Assembly (NCBI GenBank): GCA_947446575.1
Contig: CANFHC010000001.1
Coordinates: 147,248-211,247 of the forward strand
DNA from: Bacteriovoracaceae bacterium
GTDB taxonomy: Bacteria; Bdellovibrionota; Bacteriovoracia; Bacteriovoracales; Bacteriovoracaceae
Direction: 5' to 3'
DNA: 64,000 bases
Made by a program: the position numbers and the translations under genes. This document shows positions 8,649-18,166 of the stretch, piece by piece. The number at the start of each line of letters is the position of its first letter. Positions within the stretch are counted from its first letter, which is position 1. The notes beneath the pieces were generated by a model that did not search any database, was not told the origin of the DNA, and saw only the letters and a list, made by a program, of their open reading frames with translations.

Positions 8649-9326
8649 CTATAATTCAAAGTCATTGGAAATGGATTTTTTCTTTTGGAAAATCTCTTTT
8701 TTAACACTAGATTTCAGCAATATTTTGCCCAACATAAGGGCAAGAGTTCCACTGTTATTAGAGACTTGAAATGAACCAATTATGGCCATATCTGATTGAG
8801 AGGTTTTCACTAAACGTAAAGTCTTTTTTTCATCATAACCATTTTCTGTTGAACACTGACTTGAGTCTCCTAGTACTGCATTTGTTCTGCATACCGATGG
8901 GCGGTCTTCATATACAAGGCATAGATTATTAGATCCCAGAAAAACACATTTTCTTGATTCATATGATAGCTTATAAAAATCCTCTGATTTGTTACCGGCA
9001 TTCATTTGCTTTTGCAATTGAGCTCGGTCTATCTTTAAGCCATCATTGACAATTCTGGCGAGTAGTTCAGCTTCATCTTCCGTGATACTAACTTGGGTGT
9101 GACAACAACCTGTACATCCGGCCTTGCAGCCAGAGAGTTCTTTGACTAATGGATGAGCAAATACTTCGCGATTAAATTCATCGACCACGTTATGGACAAA
9201 TTTTGCTCGCTCGGTTGGGGATGAAATTTTTTTTAAATGCAGGATAATGAAGGCGCTAATATTCGAAAAGGCTTGTTGCCCTTTTAATAAATCGTAGGTT
9301 TGTTTAGCGATCGCGGGAAAATTCAT
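8649..9326 (-). CDS. YkgJ-family zinc/iron-chelating Cys-cluster protein
   Basis: A 225-aa protein with the YkgJ (UPF0153-type) Cys cluster: CKAGCTGCCH at about residues 66-75, then CVFLGSNNLCLVYEDRPSVCR, the characteristic C-x-YE-RP-x-C-R signature. The cluster is thought to bind zinc or an iron-sulfur cluster; biochemical role is unknown. Start ATG has AGAGG 6 nt upstream. It is the first gene of the four-gene minus-strand operon ending with the DTW enzyme and is divergent from uup. Confidence 0.8.
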   Translation of the reverse strand: MNFPAIAKQTYDLLKGQQAFSNISAFIILHLKKISSPTERAKFVHNVVDEFNREVFAHPLVKELSGCKAGCTGCCHTQVSITEDEAELLARIVNDGLKIDRAQLQKQMNAGNKSEDFYKLSYESRKCVFLGSNNLCLVYEDRPSVCRTNAVLGDSSQCSTENGYDEKKTLRLVKTSQSDMAIIGSFQVSNNSGTLALMLGKILLKSSVKKEIFQKKKSISNDFEL

Positions 9327-9435
9327 TTTAGACCTCTGCAGGGCCTTATAAATTAAATTTTAGCACGCTATTAAGCACTAGATAGATAGAGGGAATAATT
9401 TGCCGAATGCCCTAATAATCTCTATAATTAGGCTC

Positions 9436-11334
9436 ATGAGTTTGCTTTGCACATTAAAAAATATTCGCCTTAGTTTTGGTCCAAAAATAATTTTTGACAA
9501 TGCTCACCTTGCTGTTTCTACTTCTGATCGAATTGGTCTTTTGGGATTAAACGGAAAAGGAAAATCGACTCTCTTTAAAATTCTAACCGGTGATATAGTT
9601 CCAGATCACGCAACTCCCCCATTTGAATTTAACAAAGCCCGCGGAGATGGAGATGAAAGTAAGCGCTTCTCCCTTTTTTATGTCCCCCAAGAATTACCAC
9701 TTGAAAACTTGGCTGATATTTCTATTAAAGATTATTTTTTTGTTTTTTATCCTGAATTAAAATCCATTTATGAAACCAATTTGCATCGTTTTGAAGAAAT
9801 GCATGGATGGGAAATGGTTCAAAACTATGAGTCCTACCTGAAAACTTTTGGCCACGAAGATCTTAATAAAAAAGTAAGTGAACTTAGTGGTGGTGAGCAA
9901 AAAAAAATCCTCCTAAGTCTGGGACTCTCTAGTACGGCTAATTTAGTTTTATGGGATGAACCTACCAATCATTTAGATATTGAAACTATCAAAATTTTTG
10001 AAGATGAGCTCAACTCAACAACTAGAGCATTCATGCTGATTACCCACGATCGTTTTCTACTTTCCAAATTAACTCGCAGAATTCTTCATATCCAGCACGG
10101 CCGAATTGAAAACTTTAACGGCTCATACACTGATTATTTATCATTCTTAGAAAGAGAAGAGTCATCTAAATTGCGCTTATTAGACAAGCTTAAAAACAAT
10201 TTAGAGCGCGAACAAGCTTGGATGAGACAAGGGATCAAAGCACGTGGGACTCGCAGTAAAAAACGAGTGGAAAATTTTCTTGATTTAAAAAGCCGAGTTT
10301 CCACAATTAAAAGTGAAGCTAAGAAAAACCTAGATCTCACTTTGCAGAAATCAGGCAGACAAACAAAGGTTCTCGTCTCATTTAGTGATCTTTCTTTCCA
10401 ATACCCGGATCAAGCCCCTTTGTTTGAAAATATTTCTGGTGAAATTCATAAAGGGAATAAGATTGGTTTACTAGGTAAAAATGGAGTTGGCAAAACGACT
10501 CTTCTAAAATTGATAAAATCAGATATTTTTCCAGTTTCTGGAGTTATGAAAACAGCTGATAATTTACAGATCCAATATTTTTCTCAAAAAAGAGATGAAT
10601 TAGAAATAGACATGACACCTCATCAACTCTTGGGTGATGGATCAGATTTTGTGAATCTTCCCGACGGATCAAAAAAACATGTCTCTTCCTATTTTGAAAG
10701 TTTTCTTTTTCATCGCGATGATATTCACCGCCCATTAAAAACATTTTCTGGCGGTGAAAAAAGCCGATTGCAACTAGCTCTAAATCTTACCAAGTCTGGT
10801 GACATTCTTATTTTCGATGAACCTACCAATGATCTCGACTTAGAAACAATTGGAATTCTAGAAGAGAAGTTATCTGAATTTCAAGGCGCTGTAATTTTGA
10901 TTAGTCACGATCGTGCTTTTTTAAGTACTGTAACCAACAAAGTTTGGTTGATTGAAAATAAAAAATTGCAAAACTTTGAAGGTGGATACGAACAAGTTGC
11001 TCCTTATCTTGAGGCGCTAGATCTTGAAAGAGAAATGGCAGAAGATAACATTGAATCACAAAATGGAACAAATGCTCCTCTTTCTCCTGTTAAAGAAGTC
11101 ATCAAACTAAACAATAAAGAAAAAAAGCGCCTAGAAACTATTTATGACGATATTGAATCTACTGAAGGAAAATTAAAAATAATTGAAGAAAAAATTGCGA
11201 ATTTAGACTTTAGCAAGCTCGCCGATCCTAAAAATCAGGAGTTGAAAATACTAACTGATGCTCAAACCGTTCTAGAAGAACGACTTCTTGCTCTCTATGA
11301 AGAACTCGAAGATCTCGAATCCCGCAATACTTGA
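9436..11334 (+). CDS. uup: ABC-F family ATPase, Uup-like
   Basis: A 632-aa soluble protein with two ABC nucleotide-binding domains and no membrane segments. NBD1 has Walker A GLNGKGKST, signature LSGGEQKK and Walker B LVLWDEPTNHLD. NBD2 has GKNGVGKTT, FSGGEKSR and ILIFDEPTNDLD. A charged linker lies between them, and the C-terminus is a coiled coil (last about 80 residues) typical of Uup. ABC-F proteins act on ribosomes, and Uup also affects DNA branch processing. I prefer ATG 9436 (MSLLCTLKNI), which matches the family start. A TTG at 9400 has a better SD (AGAGGG) and would add 12 hydrophobic residues, so the true start is open. Confidence 0.9.
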   Translation: MSLLCTLKNIRLSFGPKIIFDNAHLAVSTSDRIGLLGLNGKGKSTLFKILTGDIVPDHATPPFEFNKARGDGDESKRFSLFYVPQELPLENLADISIKDYFFVFYPELKSIYETNLHRFEEMHGWEMVQNYESYLKTFGHEDLNKKVSELSGGEQKKILLSLGLSSTANLVLWDEPTNHLDIETIKIFEDELNSTTRAFMLITHDRFLLSKLTRRILHIQHGRIENFNGSYTDYLSFLEREESSKLRLLDKLKNNLEREQAWMRQGIKARGTRSKKRVENFLDLKSRVSTIKSEAKKNLDLTLQKSGRQTKVLVSFSDLSFQYPDQAPLFENISGEIHKGNKIGLLGKNGVGKTTLLKLIKSDIFPVSGVMKTADNLQIQYFSQKRDELEIDMTPHQLLGDGSDFVNLPDGSKKHVSSYFESFLFHRDDIHRPLKTFSGGEKSRLQLALNLTKSGDILIFDEPTNDLDLETIGILEEKLSEFQGAVILISHDRAFLSTVTNKVWLIENKKLQNFEGGYEQVAPYLEALDLEREMAEDNIESQNGTNAPLSPVKEVIKLNNKEKKRLETIYDDIESTEGKLKIIEEKIANLDFSKLADPKNQELKILTDAQTVLEERLLALYEELEDLESRNT

Positions 11335-11408
11335 TCAAAGCATAAGGGAATAATTTACTCCTTAATTAATCTGAAAAAATTACGATAAGATTGCACTAGG
11401 AGTTGGCA

Positions 11409-11849
11409 ATGAAGAAACCACTTTTTTCTACAATCTACATTTTTACACTTATGGCTGCGGGCCTTACAATTCATCAAGCTTTCGCAGAAAGAAGTCCTTC
11501 GGTTGAACCGATGACAGAAATTTCGATTGAAGAAAACAGACCTAAAAGCATTCAAAATGGTTTTGATTTTGCCGACGCAACTCATAGAGCAAGTCCTGCT
11601 CCAGCCGCAACAAGAGTACCTGCCAATATTACTACTAAAGCTGCTCACCCTAGTTCACCTTATTCATATATTGGGCCAATGATTTTTCTTTTCGCTCTAC
11701 CGATTGCACTTTGGATTGTCGTAGCAAAGAAAATGAAAGTTACCGATTCACCAGAAAAAGTGGATTATTACCCAAAAACTTTTCAATTCAAACCTTACCA
11801 AAAGCATGACCTTGACGAAGAAGATCAGGATTATCCAAAAGCTTCTTAA
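11409..11849 (+). CDS. small exported membrane protein, unknown function
   Basis: A 146-aa protein with no recognised family. It has a signal peptide (about residues 1-24, ending AFA-E), a polar Pro/Ala-rich middle, one membrane helix at about residues 88-107 (IGPMIFLFALPIALWIVV), and a charged cytoplasmic tail ending in an acidic stretch. The tail contains YYPKTFQFKPYQKHD. ATG 11409 has AGGAG about 7 nt upstream. It follows uup by about 75 nt on the same strand and may be transcribed separately. Confidence 0.65.
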   Translation: MKKPLFSTIYIFTLMAAGLTIHQAFAERSPSVEPMTEISIEENRPKSIQNGFDFADATHRASPAPAATRVPANITTKAAHPSSPYSYIGPMIFLFALPIALWIVVAKKMKVTDSPEKVDYYPKTFQFKPYQKHDLDEEDQDYPKAS

Positions 11850-11857
11850 TTTTTATT

Positions 11858-12508
11858 TTAGTTATTAAATGACTTCCACTTTCCTTCACCATCATAGATA
11901 AAAACTTGACTAGTATCATGGTACTTAATGATTAATTCTTTTACGCTATCATTGTTTAAATCTTGCAGATAAACCTGATAATTTCTTAAATGATAATGCC
12001 CTTTAAGAGATTTATGTTCTTCAAAAAAGCTCGGCCCCTTAAAAGCACTGAGCGTTTTTAGATCTTTGTTATCTATAGTCACAGCATAGATTCTCGAAGT
12101 ACCCTGCATCTCTGTATATTTACTTAATCCTTCATAGTAATAGAGCAACAATATAACTGATGATGCTGACACTCGCTTTAATTCGATTCTAAAGAGTTCA
12201 GAGTTGTACCCCTTAGTCTCAAACCGATAACTAAAAATCTTTTTCTTTATGCCTTTTTCATTTTCAAAAATTTCTATCCAGTCTTCACTATCTTTTTTTA
12301 CGAACACAATATCTTCTGGATTTTTGTCATCATTGAGATCAAGGGCATAATAAGGCGTGTGTACAAAATAAGAATATTTTTTTTCATCTGGGGCAACTGC
12401 GCCACGGGCGAGCTCTCCCGAGAAGATTTGACGGAAATAACGCTCGTCTTGGGGCATGGCCCTCCATGGCGCTACTAGGAATAAAAGTAAAAATAAGAAT
12501 TTTCCCAT
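11858..12508 (-). CDS. exported protein with FG-GAP/VCBS-like calcium loops
   Basis: This 216-aa protein has a signal peptide (MGKFLFLLLFLVAPWRA). Two Asp-rich loops, DLNDDKNPEDI near residue 55 and DLNNDSVKELI near the C-terminus, resemble the Ca-binding D-x-N/D-x-D loops of FG-GAP/VCBS beta-propeller blades. It is too short for a full propeller and probably a single beta domain. I chose ATG 12508; the frame continues upstream to 12553 without a better start. It converges with the preceding gene at a 9-nt gap and is divergent from the gene at 12646. Function unknown. Confidence 0.6.
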   Translation of the reverse strand: MGKFLFLLLFLVAPWRAMPQDERYFRQIFSGELARGAVAPDEKKYSYFVHTPYYALDLNDDKNPEDIVFVKKDSEDWIEIFENEKGIKKKIFSYRFETKGYNSELFRIELKRVSASSVILLLYYYEGLSKYTEMQGTSRIYAVTIDNKDLKTLSAFKGPSFFEEHKSLKGHYHLRNYQVYLQDLNNDSVKELIIKYHDTSQVFIYDGEGKWKSFNN

Positions 12509-12645
12509 TATTTTCAGTGTATACGACCTTGAAAAAAAGGCGAATTTGACCAATTTTTACCTAGCAGGACATTCCCATAAAAAAACATTTCAGATAGACT
12601 ATTAACTAACAAAAACAATCGGTTTTATCACACGCTAGGGAAAAA

Positions 12646-13395
12646 ATGGATTTTACTCTTTTATACACAAAAAACGCCCAACAAGGTGTCCTTCGCACTT
12701 TCAAACCTAATGAAACTATCACGAGTAAGGTAATTGACCTCGCTGAGGCTAAACAATTCCCAATCCATGGTTATATTTTTTCTGAAGACCTAAAAAGTGA
12801 TGATTTCATGGCCGGTCTTGAAAGCGAAATCAAGTTCTACCCAATTCGCTCTCACACTGAATTTGGTTTGAACCTCGAGAAATTTGAAAAATTAACTTAC
12901 GACGATGCTAAAAAAATATTCGATAAAATGCGAGAGAACTGGATTCTTCAGAACAATATTTCTTTGATTGAAGAAGTATTTAAAGTGAGAAATCATCTTC
13001 TCGGATTATGGCCCAATGATCGTTCAGGATTTTTTGAAGAATTATGGTTTATCTTAAAATCTAATCTGGGTGCTTCAAATTTAAAATTGATTTATAACGA
13101 CATGATCAAATCTAAAAATGAACATGAAAAAAATAAATTAGTAAAAGTTAAGGTTCTTGGTGAACGTTATCCCGAGCTTACTTCATGCGATGAAATGGAT
13201 GAGCATATTTTAAAAAGTTACGAAAAAGAATTTGGAAATATTTTTGAAATTACTGACTACAATAAAGAAAAGGGACAATTAGTTATTTGTGCCAATATTA
13301 AAAAGAGCCCAGTGCTGATCTTAGCTAATATTTACCAGCTAACACGCTTGCAAAAGGCCCTACTGTCTTCATTGTTTGAAGGATTAAATCTTTAA
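12646..13395 (+). CDS. conserved-looking cytoplasmic protein, unknown function
   Basis: I do not recognise this 249-aa protein. It has no signal peptide or membrane segment, mixed alpha/beta composition, and a helical middle with many charged residues (MIKSKNEHEKNKLVKVKV). The start is an ATG with a GGGA-type SD 6-9 nt upstream. Its 3' end overlaps the convergent lipoprotein gene at 13384 by 12 nt. Codon use looks like its neighbours, so it is probably real. Confidence 0.6.
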   Translation: MDFTLLYTKNAQQGVLRTFKPNETITSKVIDLAEAKQFPIHGYIFSEDLKSDDFMAGLESEIKFYPIRSHTEFGLNLEKFEKLTYDDAKKIFDKMRENWILQNNISLIEEVFKVRNHLLGLWPNDRSGFFEELWFILKSNLGASNLKLIYNDMIKSKNEHEKNKLVKVKVLGERYPELTSCDEMDEHILKSYEKEFGNIFEITDYNKEKGQLVICANIKKSPVLILANIYQLTRLQKALLSSLFEGLNL

Positions 13396-14436
13396 ATTCA
13401 AATTTCGCCCAAGTATAGTCAAACTTAAATCTGATCTTAAAATAGGTGTTAAGTCCAACTCACTGCTATTGGCCCGCCCAATACATTGAGAAGAATAATC
13501 ATAACCAAAGACTACTTTTGAAACGTTTGAAACGCTAAACGGTAAGATTTGCAATTCAATATTTTCATTAACATCCATAGACTTTAGATCAATTACTACA
13601 ACTAAATGTTCATTATCAATAGATGTTTCAAAAAGATTATGATGATAAATTTTATTATTAATTTTTACTGTGAGATTAAAATCAGCTTGCCTCCAAGGGG
13701 TTTTCACTAAATTAGTATTTAATACTTCAATCTTATAGTCGCATCCTCCACACACCCCTGCTTCATTCATATCTTTTGTGCATTTTTGAATATTAGCATT
13801 TGTGCGATTTACAATTTCAGTTTGTCTTAGAAAATAATCTAATTTAAAATCCAAAATAATTTTTTGATTTTTTTTAAATTTAAAAGACTCTTCTTTAAAA
13901 TCTTTTAAAAAAAACTGAGTTTTATAAAAATTACTATCATTGTTTTTCATTTCAGTTATGTTGGAACTTACAAGATAGTAGATATTCCCTTTAGTTAAAA
14001 AAGCGCCTGGATCTTTAACCCATAATAAGTTATTTCCCAACTCTGCTTTTAAATCTAATTGTGCCATTGCATTGTCTTTCGCAATTCCAGTGGGGACAAA
14101 ATAAATTTCTTGATGATTCTTGAAAGAAACAATGATTTCAGCACAAGTCTGTTGGTAATTTTCATAAATTTTTTTATCGTTTTGATCAAAAAGATAAGGC
14201 TCATTGATAATATTAAATTCATCACCTGAAGCAATTTTAACATCAGTATTTTCTTTAAGGATTTTAGCTAAATTTAAATGGAGTAATTTTCTTCTTAAAA
14301 TAGATTGATCTGTCCCATGGGCTAAATATAAAAAAGAGCTATGCTCAAAGGGCATCTTATTGGGACCAATTGTTGTATTGGTTTTTTTACAGGCAAAAGC
14401 AAATAGGATGAAAAGAAATAGAAAGTAGTGTTTCAT
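13384..14436 (-). CDS. lipoprotein, unknown function
   Basis: A 350-aa lipoprotein. The signal peptide ends in the lipobox FAFAC-K at about residue 16. The mature protein is beta-rich with a short Cys motif (CTKDMNEAGVCGGC) in the second half that could hold a disulfide or metal. The SD AAAGGAG at 7 nt makes the start clear. It converges on and overlaps (12 nt) the gene ending at 13395. There is no recognised domain; likely an inner- or outer-membrane-anchored periplasmic protein. Confidence 0.7.
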   Translation of the reverse strand: MKHYFLFLFILFAFACKKTNTTIGPNKMPFEHSSFLYLAHGTDQSILRRKLLHLNLAKILKENTDVKIASGDEFNIINEPYLFDQNDKKIYENYQQTCAEIIVSFKNHQEIYFVPTGIAKDNAMAQLDLKAELGNNLLWVKDPGAFLTKGNIYYLVSSNITEMKNNDSNFYKTQFFLKDFKEESFKFKKNQKIILDFKLDYFLRQTEIVNRTNANIQKCTKDMNEAGVCGGCDYKIEVLNTNLVKTPWRQADFNLTVKINNKIYHHNLFETSIDNEHLVVVIDLKSMDVNENIELQILPFSVSNVSKVVFGYDYSSQCIGRANSSELDLTPILRSDLSLTILGRNLNLKI

Positions 14437-14541
14437 GGATATCTCCTTTAATTTGATGGAGACTTTCTAAAACAATGAAACAGTCTTAGCTCTCTTAAAA
14501 AGACTTTCCTCGACTGCTATTTCAAATATGAATTGGATCTT

Positions 14542-14889
14542 CTAACGGCGTCCGAAATGTCCGAGAGGCTCTCCCCCGACGACATGGAAATGAGTATGGA
14601 ACACCGTTTGACCGGCATTTGGCCCTAAATTTGTGACTACTCTAAATCCATCTGTGCTTAAATCTTTATCTTTTGTGTACTCAGCAATCGCCTGAAAAAC
14701 TTCCGCGATAGCAGTAGAATCTTTGCTCATATCGTTGATATTGGACGTATGGGTTTTATGAACGAATAATAAATGAGTTTTTGCTTGAGGATGAATATCG
14801 ACAAATCCAAAAACTTTCTCATTTTCAAATATTTTTTGCGATGGAATTGCACCTGTTCCAATTTTACAAAAAAGACAATTTTCGCTCAT
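14542..14889 (-). CDS. HIT family nucleotide hydrolase (HinT-like)
   Basis: A 115-aa histidine-triad protein, full length for HinT. CLFCKI lies at residues 5-10 with a zinc-binding-like pair, and the C-terminal triad reads HTHFHVVGG, preceded by NxGPNAGQTVFH as usual. HinT hydrolyses AMP linked to amines. The start has AAGGA at 6 nt, and the gene begins 2 nt after the murA stop, so it is the last gene of the rho-murA operon. Confidence 0.9.
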   Translation of the reverse strand: MSENCLFCKIGTGAIPSQKIFENEKVFGFVDIHPQAKTHLLFVHKTHTSNINDMSKDSTAIAEVFQAIAEYTKDKDLSTDGFRVVTNLGPNAGQTVFHTHFHVVGGEPLGHFGRR

Positions 14890-14891
14890 GA

Positions 14892-16142
14892 CTATTCCTT
14901 CACTCTTTTAATTTTAGCACCTAGCTTGGAGAATTTTTCTTCTAATTTTTCGTAGCCTCTATCTAGGTGGTACACGCGTTGAAGTTCCGTATCACCTTTA
15001 GTGGCTAGAGCTGCGATAATAAGAGCAGCTGAAGCACGCAGGTCTGTGCACATGATAGGAGCAGCAGTTAGAGGCATTCCTCCTTCAATAACTGCAATTT
15101 TTCCTTTCAGCGTAATATCGGCCCCTAAACGAATAAGCTCTGGAACATGCATAAATCTATTCTCAAAAATATTTTCAGTAATAACAGAAATTCCTTTTAC
15201 CTGGGTACAAAGAGCAATTAGTTGCGCTTGAGCATCAGTAGGAAATCCTGGAAAAGGTGCCGTATCAACCTGACAGCCTTTTAAATCACTTTTAAAGACC
15301 ATAATCCTATCGTCAGTGGTTTCAATCTTTGCCCCCATCTTACGAAGTACATCAATAACGAATTGCAGATGTTTAGACTGCACTCCTTCAATTGTAATAT
15401 CAGATCCTGTTGCAAGTGCGGCCATTAAATAAGTTGAAGCTTCGATACGATCTCCGATAGCTTCGTAAGTCACTTCATTAAAACTTTTTACACCAGTAAT
15501 TTGAATTTTTTGTGTTCCAATACCTGTGACTTTAGCTCCCATCGCATTGAGAAAATTAGCGAGATCATCAATCTCCGGCTCTAATGCTGCATTTTCAATC
15601 GTCGTAGTTCCGTCTGCAAAAACTGAAGCCATGATTAAATTTTCAGTAGCACCCACTGAAGGGAAATCTAGGCGCAAACTTGTAGGCTGCATTTTAGCGA
15701 CATGAGCTTCTACATAACCCGCGTTCAAAGTTATTTCGCAACCAAGCTTTTCTAAATTTGTTAAGTGCAAATCAATAGGACGAGTTCCGATCGCACATCC
15801 TCCAGGAAGAGAAACTTTTGCTTTTCCTAGACGAGCAAGCAGTGGCCCGAGCACAAAAATAGACGCGCGCATAGTTTTGACTAAATCGTACGTAGCTTCA
15901 TGAGAGTTCAAATCTTTTGCATCAAAAGTTGTTATGTCGCCATTTTTTGTAACTTTTACGCCTAGGTTGGATAAAAGTTTAATCATCGTTTTGATGTCTT
16001 GAAGTTCTGGAATATTTTTCAAGTGAATTGGTTTATCTGATAAAAGAACGGCTGCTAAAATGGGAAGGTAAGCATTTTTAGCACGCGATATTCTCACATT
16101 TCCAGAAAGAGTGCATGGCCCGCTTATAATTAATTTATCCAC
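14892..16142 (-). CDS. murA: UDP-N-acetylglucosamine 1-carboxyvinyltransferase MurA
   Basis: The 416-aa protein is full length for MurA. It catalyses the first committed step of peptidoglycan synthesis, transferring enolpyruvate from PEP to UDP-GlcNAc. Visible motifs are the N-terminal GPCTLSGNVRISRAKNA with the conserved Lys, the active-site loop PGGCAIGTRPIDLH with the catalytic Cys (fosfomycin-sensitive type rather than Asp), and RASAALIIAAL near the C-terminus. The start is GTG with AAGGA at 8 nt. It lies between prmC and the HIT gene in one operon. Confidence 0.95.
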   Translation of the reverse strand: MDKLIISGPCTLSGNVRISRAKNAYLPILAAVLLSDKPIHLKNIPELQDIKTMIKLLSNLGVKVTKNGDITTFDAKDLNSHEATYDLVKTMRASIFVLGPLLARLGKAKVSLPGGCAIGTRPIDLHLTNLEKLGCEITLNAGYVEAHVAKMQPTSLRLDFPSVGATENLIMASVFADGTTTIENAALEPEIDDLANFLNAMGAKVTGIGTQKIQITGVKSFNEVTYEAIGDRIEASTYLMAALATGSDITIEGVQSKHLQFVIDVLRKMGAKIETTDDRIMVFKSDLKGCQVDTAPFPGFPTDAQAQLIALCTQVKGISVITENIFENRFMHVPELIRLGADITLKGKIAVIEGGMPLTAAPIMCTDLRASAALIIAALATKGDTELQRVYHLDRGYEKLEEKFSKLGAKIKRVKE

Positions 16143-16171
16143 TTGTTTGTCCTTGCGATAGGTAACGATGA

Positions 16172-17062
16172 TTATTTTCTAAGTCTTAAAAAACGATTTC
16201 TATGGGTATAATCTTTGATGATTTCTACTTTAGCAAATCCTACTTTTTTGGCAATTTCACTTAAACCCTCAAGATGGCTTTCGTGACCTTCAATTAAACT
16301 CATACCATTAGCAGTTAACTTTTGGTGAATACTTATAAAAAAATCCTCAAACCAAAGATCGTAGACATCATCATCCAAAAATAGTGCCATTGCTGGTTCA
16401 TAACTAAGTACCTGATGATGAACAAAATCTTTATCCACACGGCTTTTTATATAGGGAGGATTGGATAAAATGATCTGAAATTCCCCATCAATGTTCTGCA
16501 TACGATCACTCTGCTGAAAGCTAATTTTATGCTTAGCAGAAATAGCATAACGAAGGTTGAAAAAATTTTCTTTAGCAAGAGTTAAAGCCTTTTCAGAAAT
16601 ATCAGTCGCAACGACATCTAGTATTGCGGCATCTTCCATCATAAGCGTTAAAGCAATAATGCCTGACCCTGTCCCAATATCGACTAAGCGACATTCTTTA
16701 TTGCGGTAATTTTTTTGGATTTCTTGAACCGCCAATTCCACTAGGATTTCTGTTTCACTACGCGGAATTAGAACATCAGGAGTGACTTTAAAGAGTGAGC
16801 GGTAAAAATAAGCATAGCCAGTTATATATTCAAGTGGAACGCCAAGGCGTAGCTTTTCAAAAAATATAGTTAGCGGATTGCTTCTATGAGGAAGGTAGGG
16901 AAAATCAAAAAGTTCCTCAGAATCAACGCCACTTAAAAAAGCATGCAATTTAATATCACTTTGAAGACGATGAAGAGTGAGGCCTGGGTAATGTGAAAGA
17001 AGAGATTTTTTTTCTTCATTAAAAAAAGCTTTTAAATGCTCCCCTAATCTCTTAATTGCCAC
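16172..17062 (-). CDS. prmC: peptide chain release factor N5-glutamine methyltransferase PrmC
   Basis: A 296-aa SAM-dependent enzyme that methylates the Gln of the GGQ motif in release factors. Motif I reads DIGTGSGI, motif IV is the glutamine-binding SNPPYI, and PRSETEILVE precedes motif I as in the family. The helical N-terminal domain binds the release factor. I chose the GTG at 17062, placed 8 nt after AAGGA; a TTG at 17068 sits only 2 nt from that SD. Its substrate gene prfA lies immediately upstream in the same operon. Confidence 0.92.
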   Translation of the reverse strand: MAIKRLGEHLKAFFNEEKKSLLSHYPGLTLHRLQSDIKLHAFLSGVDSEELFDFPYLPHRSNPLTIFFEKLRLGVPLEYITGYAYFYRSLFKVTPDVLIPRSETEILVELAVQEIQKNYRNKECRLVDIGTGSGIIALTLMMEDAAILDVVATDISEKALTLAKENFFNLRYAISAKHKISFQQSDRMQNIDGEFQIILSNPPYIKSRVDKDFVHHQVLSYEPAMALFLDDDVYDLWFEDFFISIHQKLTANGMSLIEGHESHLEGLSEIAKKVGFAKVEIIKDYTHRNRFLRLRK

Positions 17063-17087
17063 AAACAAGGTCCTTTTTTAGAAATTC

Positions 17088-18161
17088 TTATTCTTCCTGA
17101 CCTTTCATTAACTCAGCTTGGTGATGAGCTATTAAGGCATCTGTAATCCCTGCAAGATCCCCGTTCATTACACCATCAAGGTTGTGAACAGTTAAACCGA
17201 TTCTATGATCACTGATTCTATTTTGTGGATAATTATAAGTTCTAATTTTTTCTGAGCGATCTCCTTCGCCAATTTGTCCGCGACGTTCGCTATCGATTTC
17301 ATCTTTTTGTGCTTTAACCATATTGTCGTAAATTCTCGAACGAAGAATCTTCATTGCTTTTTCTTTGTTCTTTAACTGAGATTTTTGATCCTGATTAGCT
17401 ACCGACATACCGGTTGGTAAGTGAGTAATACGAACAGCTGAATCGGTGGTGTTAACTGACTGTCCACCAGATCCACCAGAGCGATAAACGTCGATGCGAA
17501 GTTCGTTTGGATTAAGTTCAAATTCAACTTCATCCACTTCCGGCATAACTGCTATCGTAATTGTTGAAGTGTGAACTCGTCCCATTGTTTCCGTTTTTGG
17601 AACACGTTGAACCCGATGAACTCCAGCTTCCCATTTTAATTTAGAGTAAACTTTATCACCTGTAACAGTGAAAATTATTTCTTTAATCCCTTGATCACTT
17701 TCTGACATCGAATCAAGTTCGATTTTATAACCTAGGTGACGGAAATAGTTTTGGTACATGCGGAACATATCAGCTACGAAGATTGATGCTTCATCCCCTC
17801 CAGCTCCCGCTCTCATCTCCATGATAACATTTCTATCATCGAGAGGATCTTTAGGAAGGAGAAGCAGTTTCAAGCGTTCTTCTAATGGTGGAATTTGAGC
17901 TTCCAGCTCACTGGCTTCCATTTTGGCCATCTCTCTTAGGTCTTCGTCTTTTTCATTTCGAAGCATCTCTTTTGAGCCTTCAAGATCATCTTTAATTTTT
18001 TTATATTCGCGAAAAGTTGAAACAACTTCTTCGATATTTGATCGCTCAGAAGAAATGTCTTTAAACTCTTTCTGGCGGTCATAAATAGAGGGGTCTGCTA
18101 GCTTTTCTGTAAGCTGTTCATAACGAGCAACAACTGCTTCGAGTTTATCAAACATGGACAT
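17088..18161 (-). CDS. prfA: peptide chain release factor 1
   Basis: The 357-aa protein is full-length RF1, which ends translation at UAA and UAG. It has the N-terminal helical domain, the conserved RVPKTETMGRVHTS block before the tip, and the GGQ motif in SGGSGGQSVNTTDSAV, which contacts the peptidyl-transferase centre and is methylated by PrmC. RF2-specific features (internal frameshift, SPF tip) are absent. It lies between DUF1385 (5 nt) and prmC (about 25 nt) in the rho operon. Confidence 0.95.
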   Translation of the reverse strand: MSMFDKLEAVVARYEQLTEKLADPSIYDRQKEFKDISSERSNIEEVVSTFREYKKIKDDLEGSKEMLRNEKDEDLREMAKMEASELEAQIPPLEERLKLLLLPKDPLDDRNVIMEMRAGAGGDEASIFVADMFRMYQNYFRHLGYKIELDSMSESDQGIKEIIFTVTGDKVYSKLKWEAGVHRVQRVPKTETMGRVHTSTITIAVMPEVDEVEFELNPNELRIDVYRSGGSGGQSVNTTDSAVRITHLPTGMSVANQDQKSQLKNKEKAMKILRSRIYDNMVKAQKDEIDSERRGQIGEGDRSEKIRTYNYPQNRISDHRIGLTVHNLDGVMNGDLAGITDALIAHHQAELMKGQEE

Positions 18162-18166
18162 GAGTA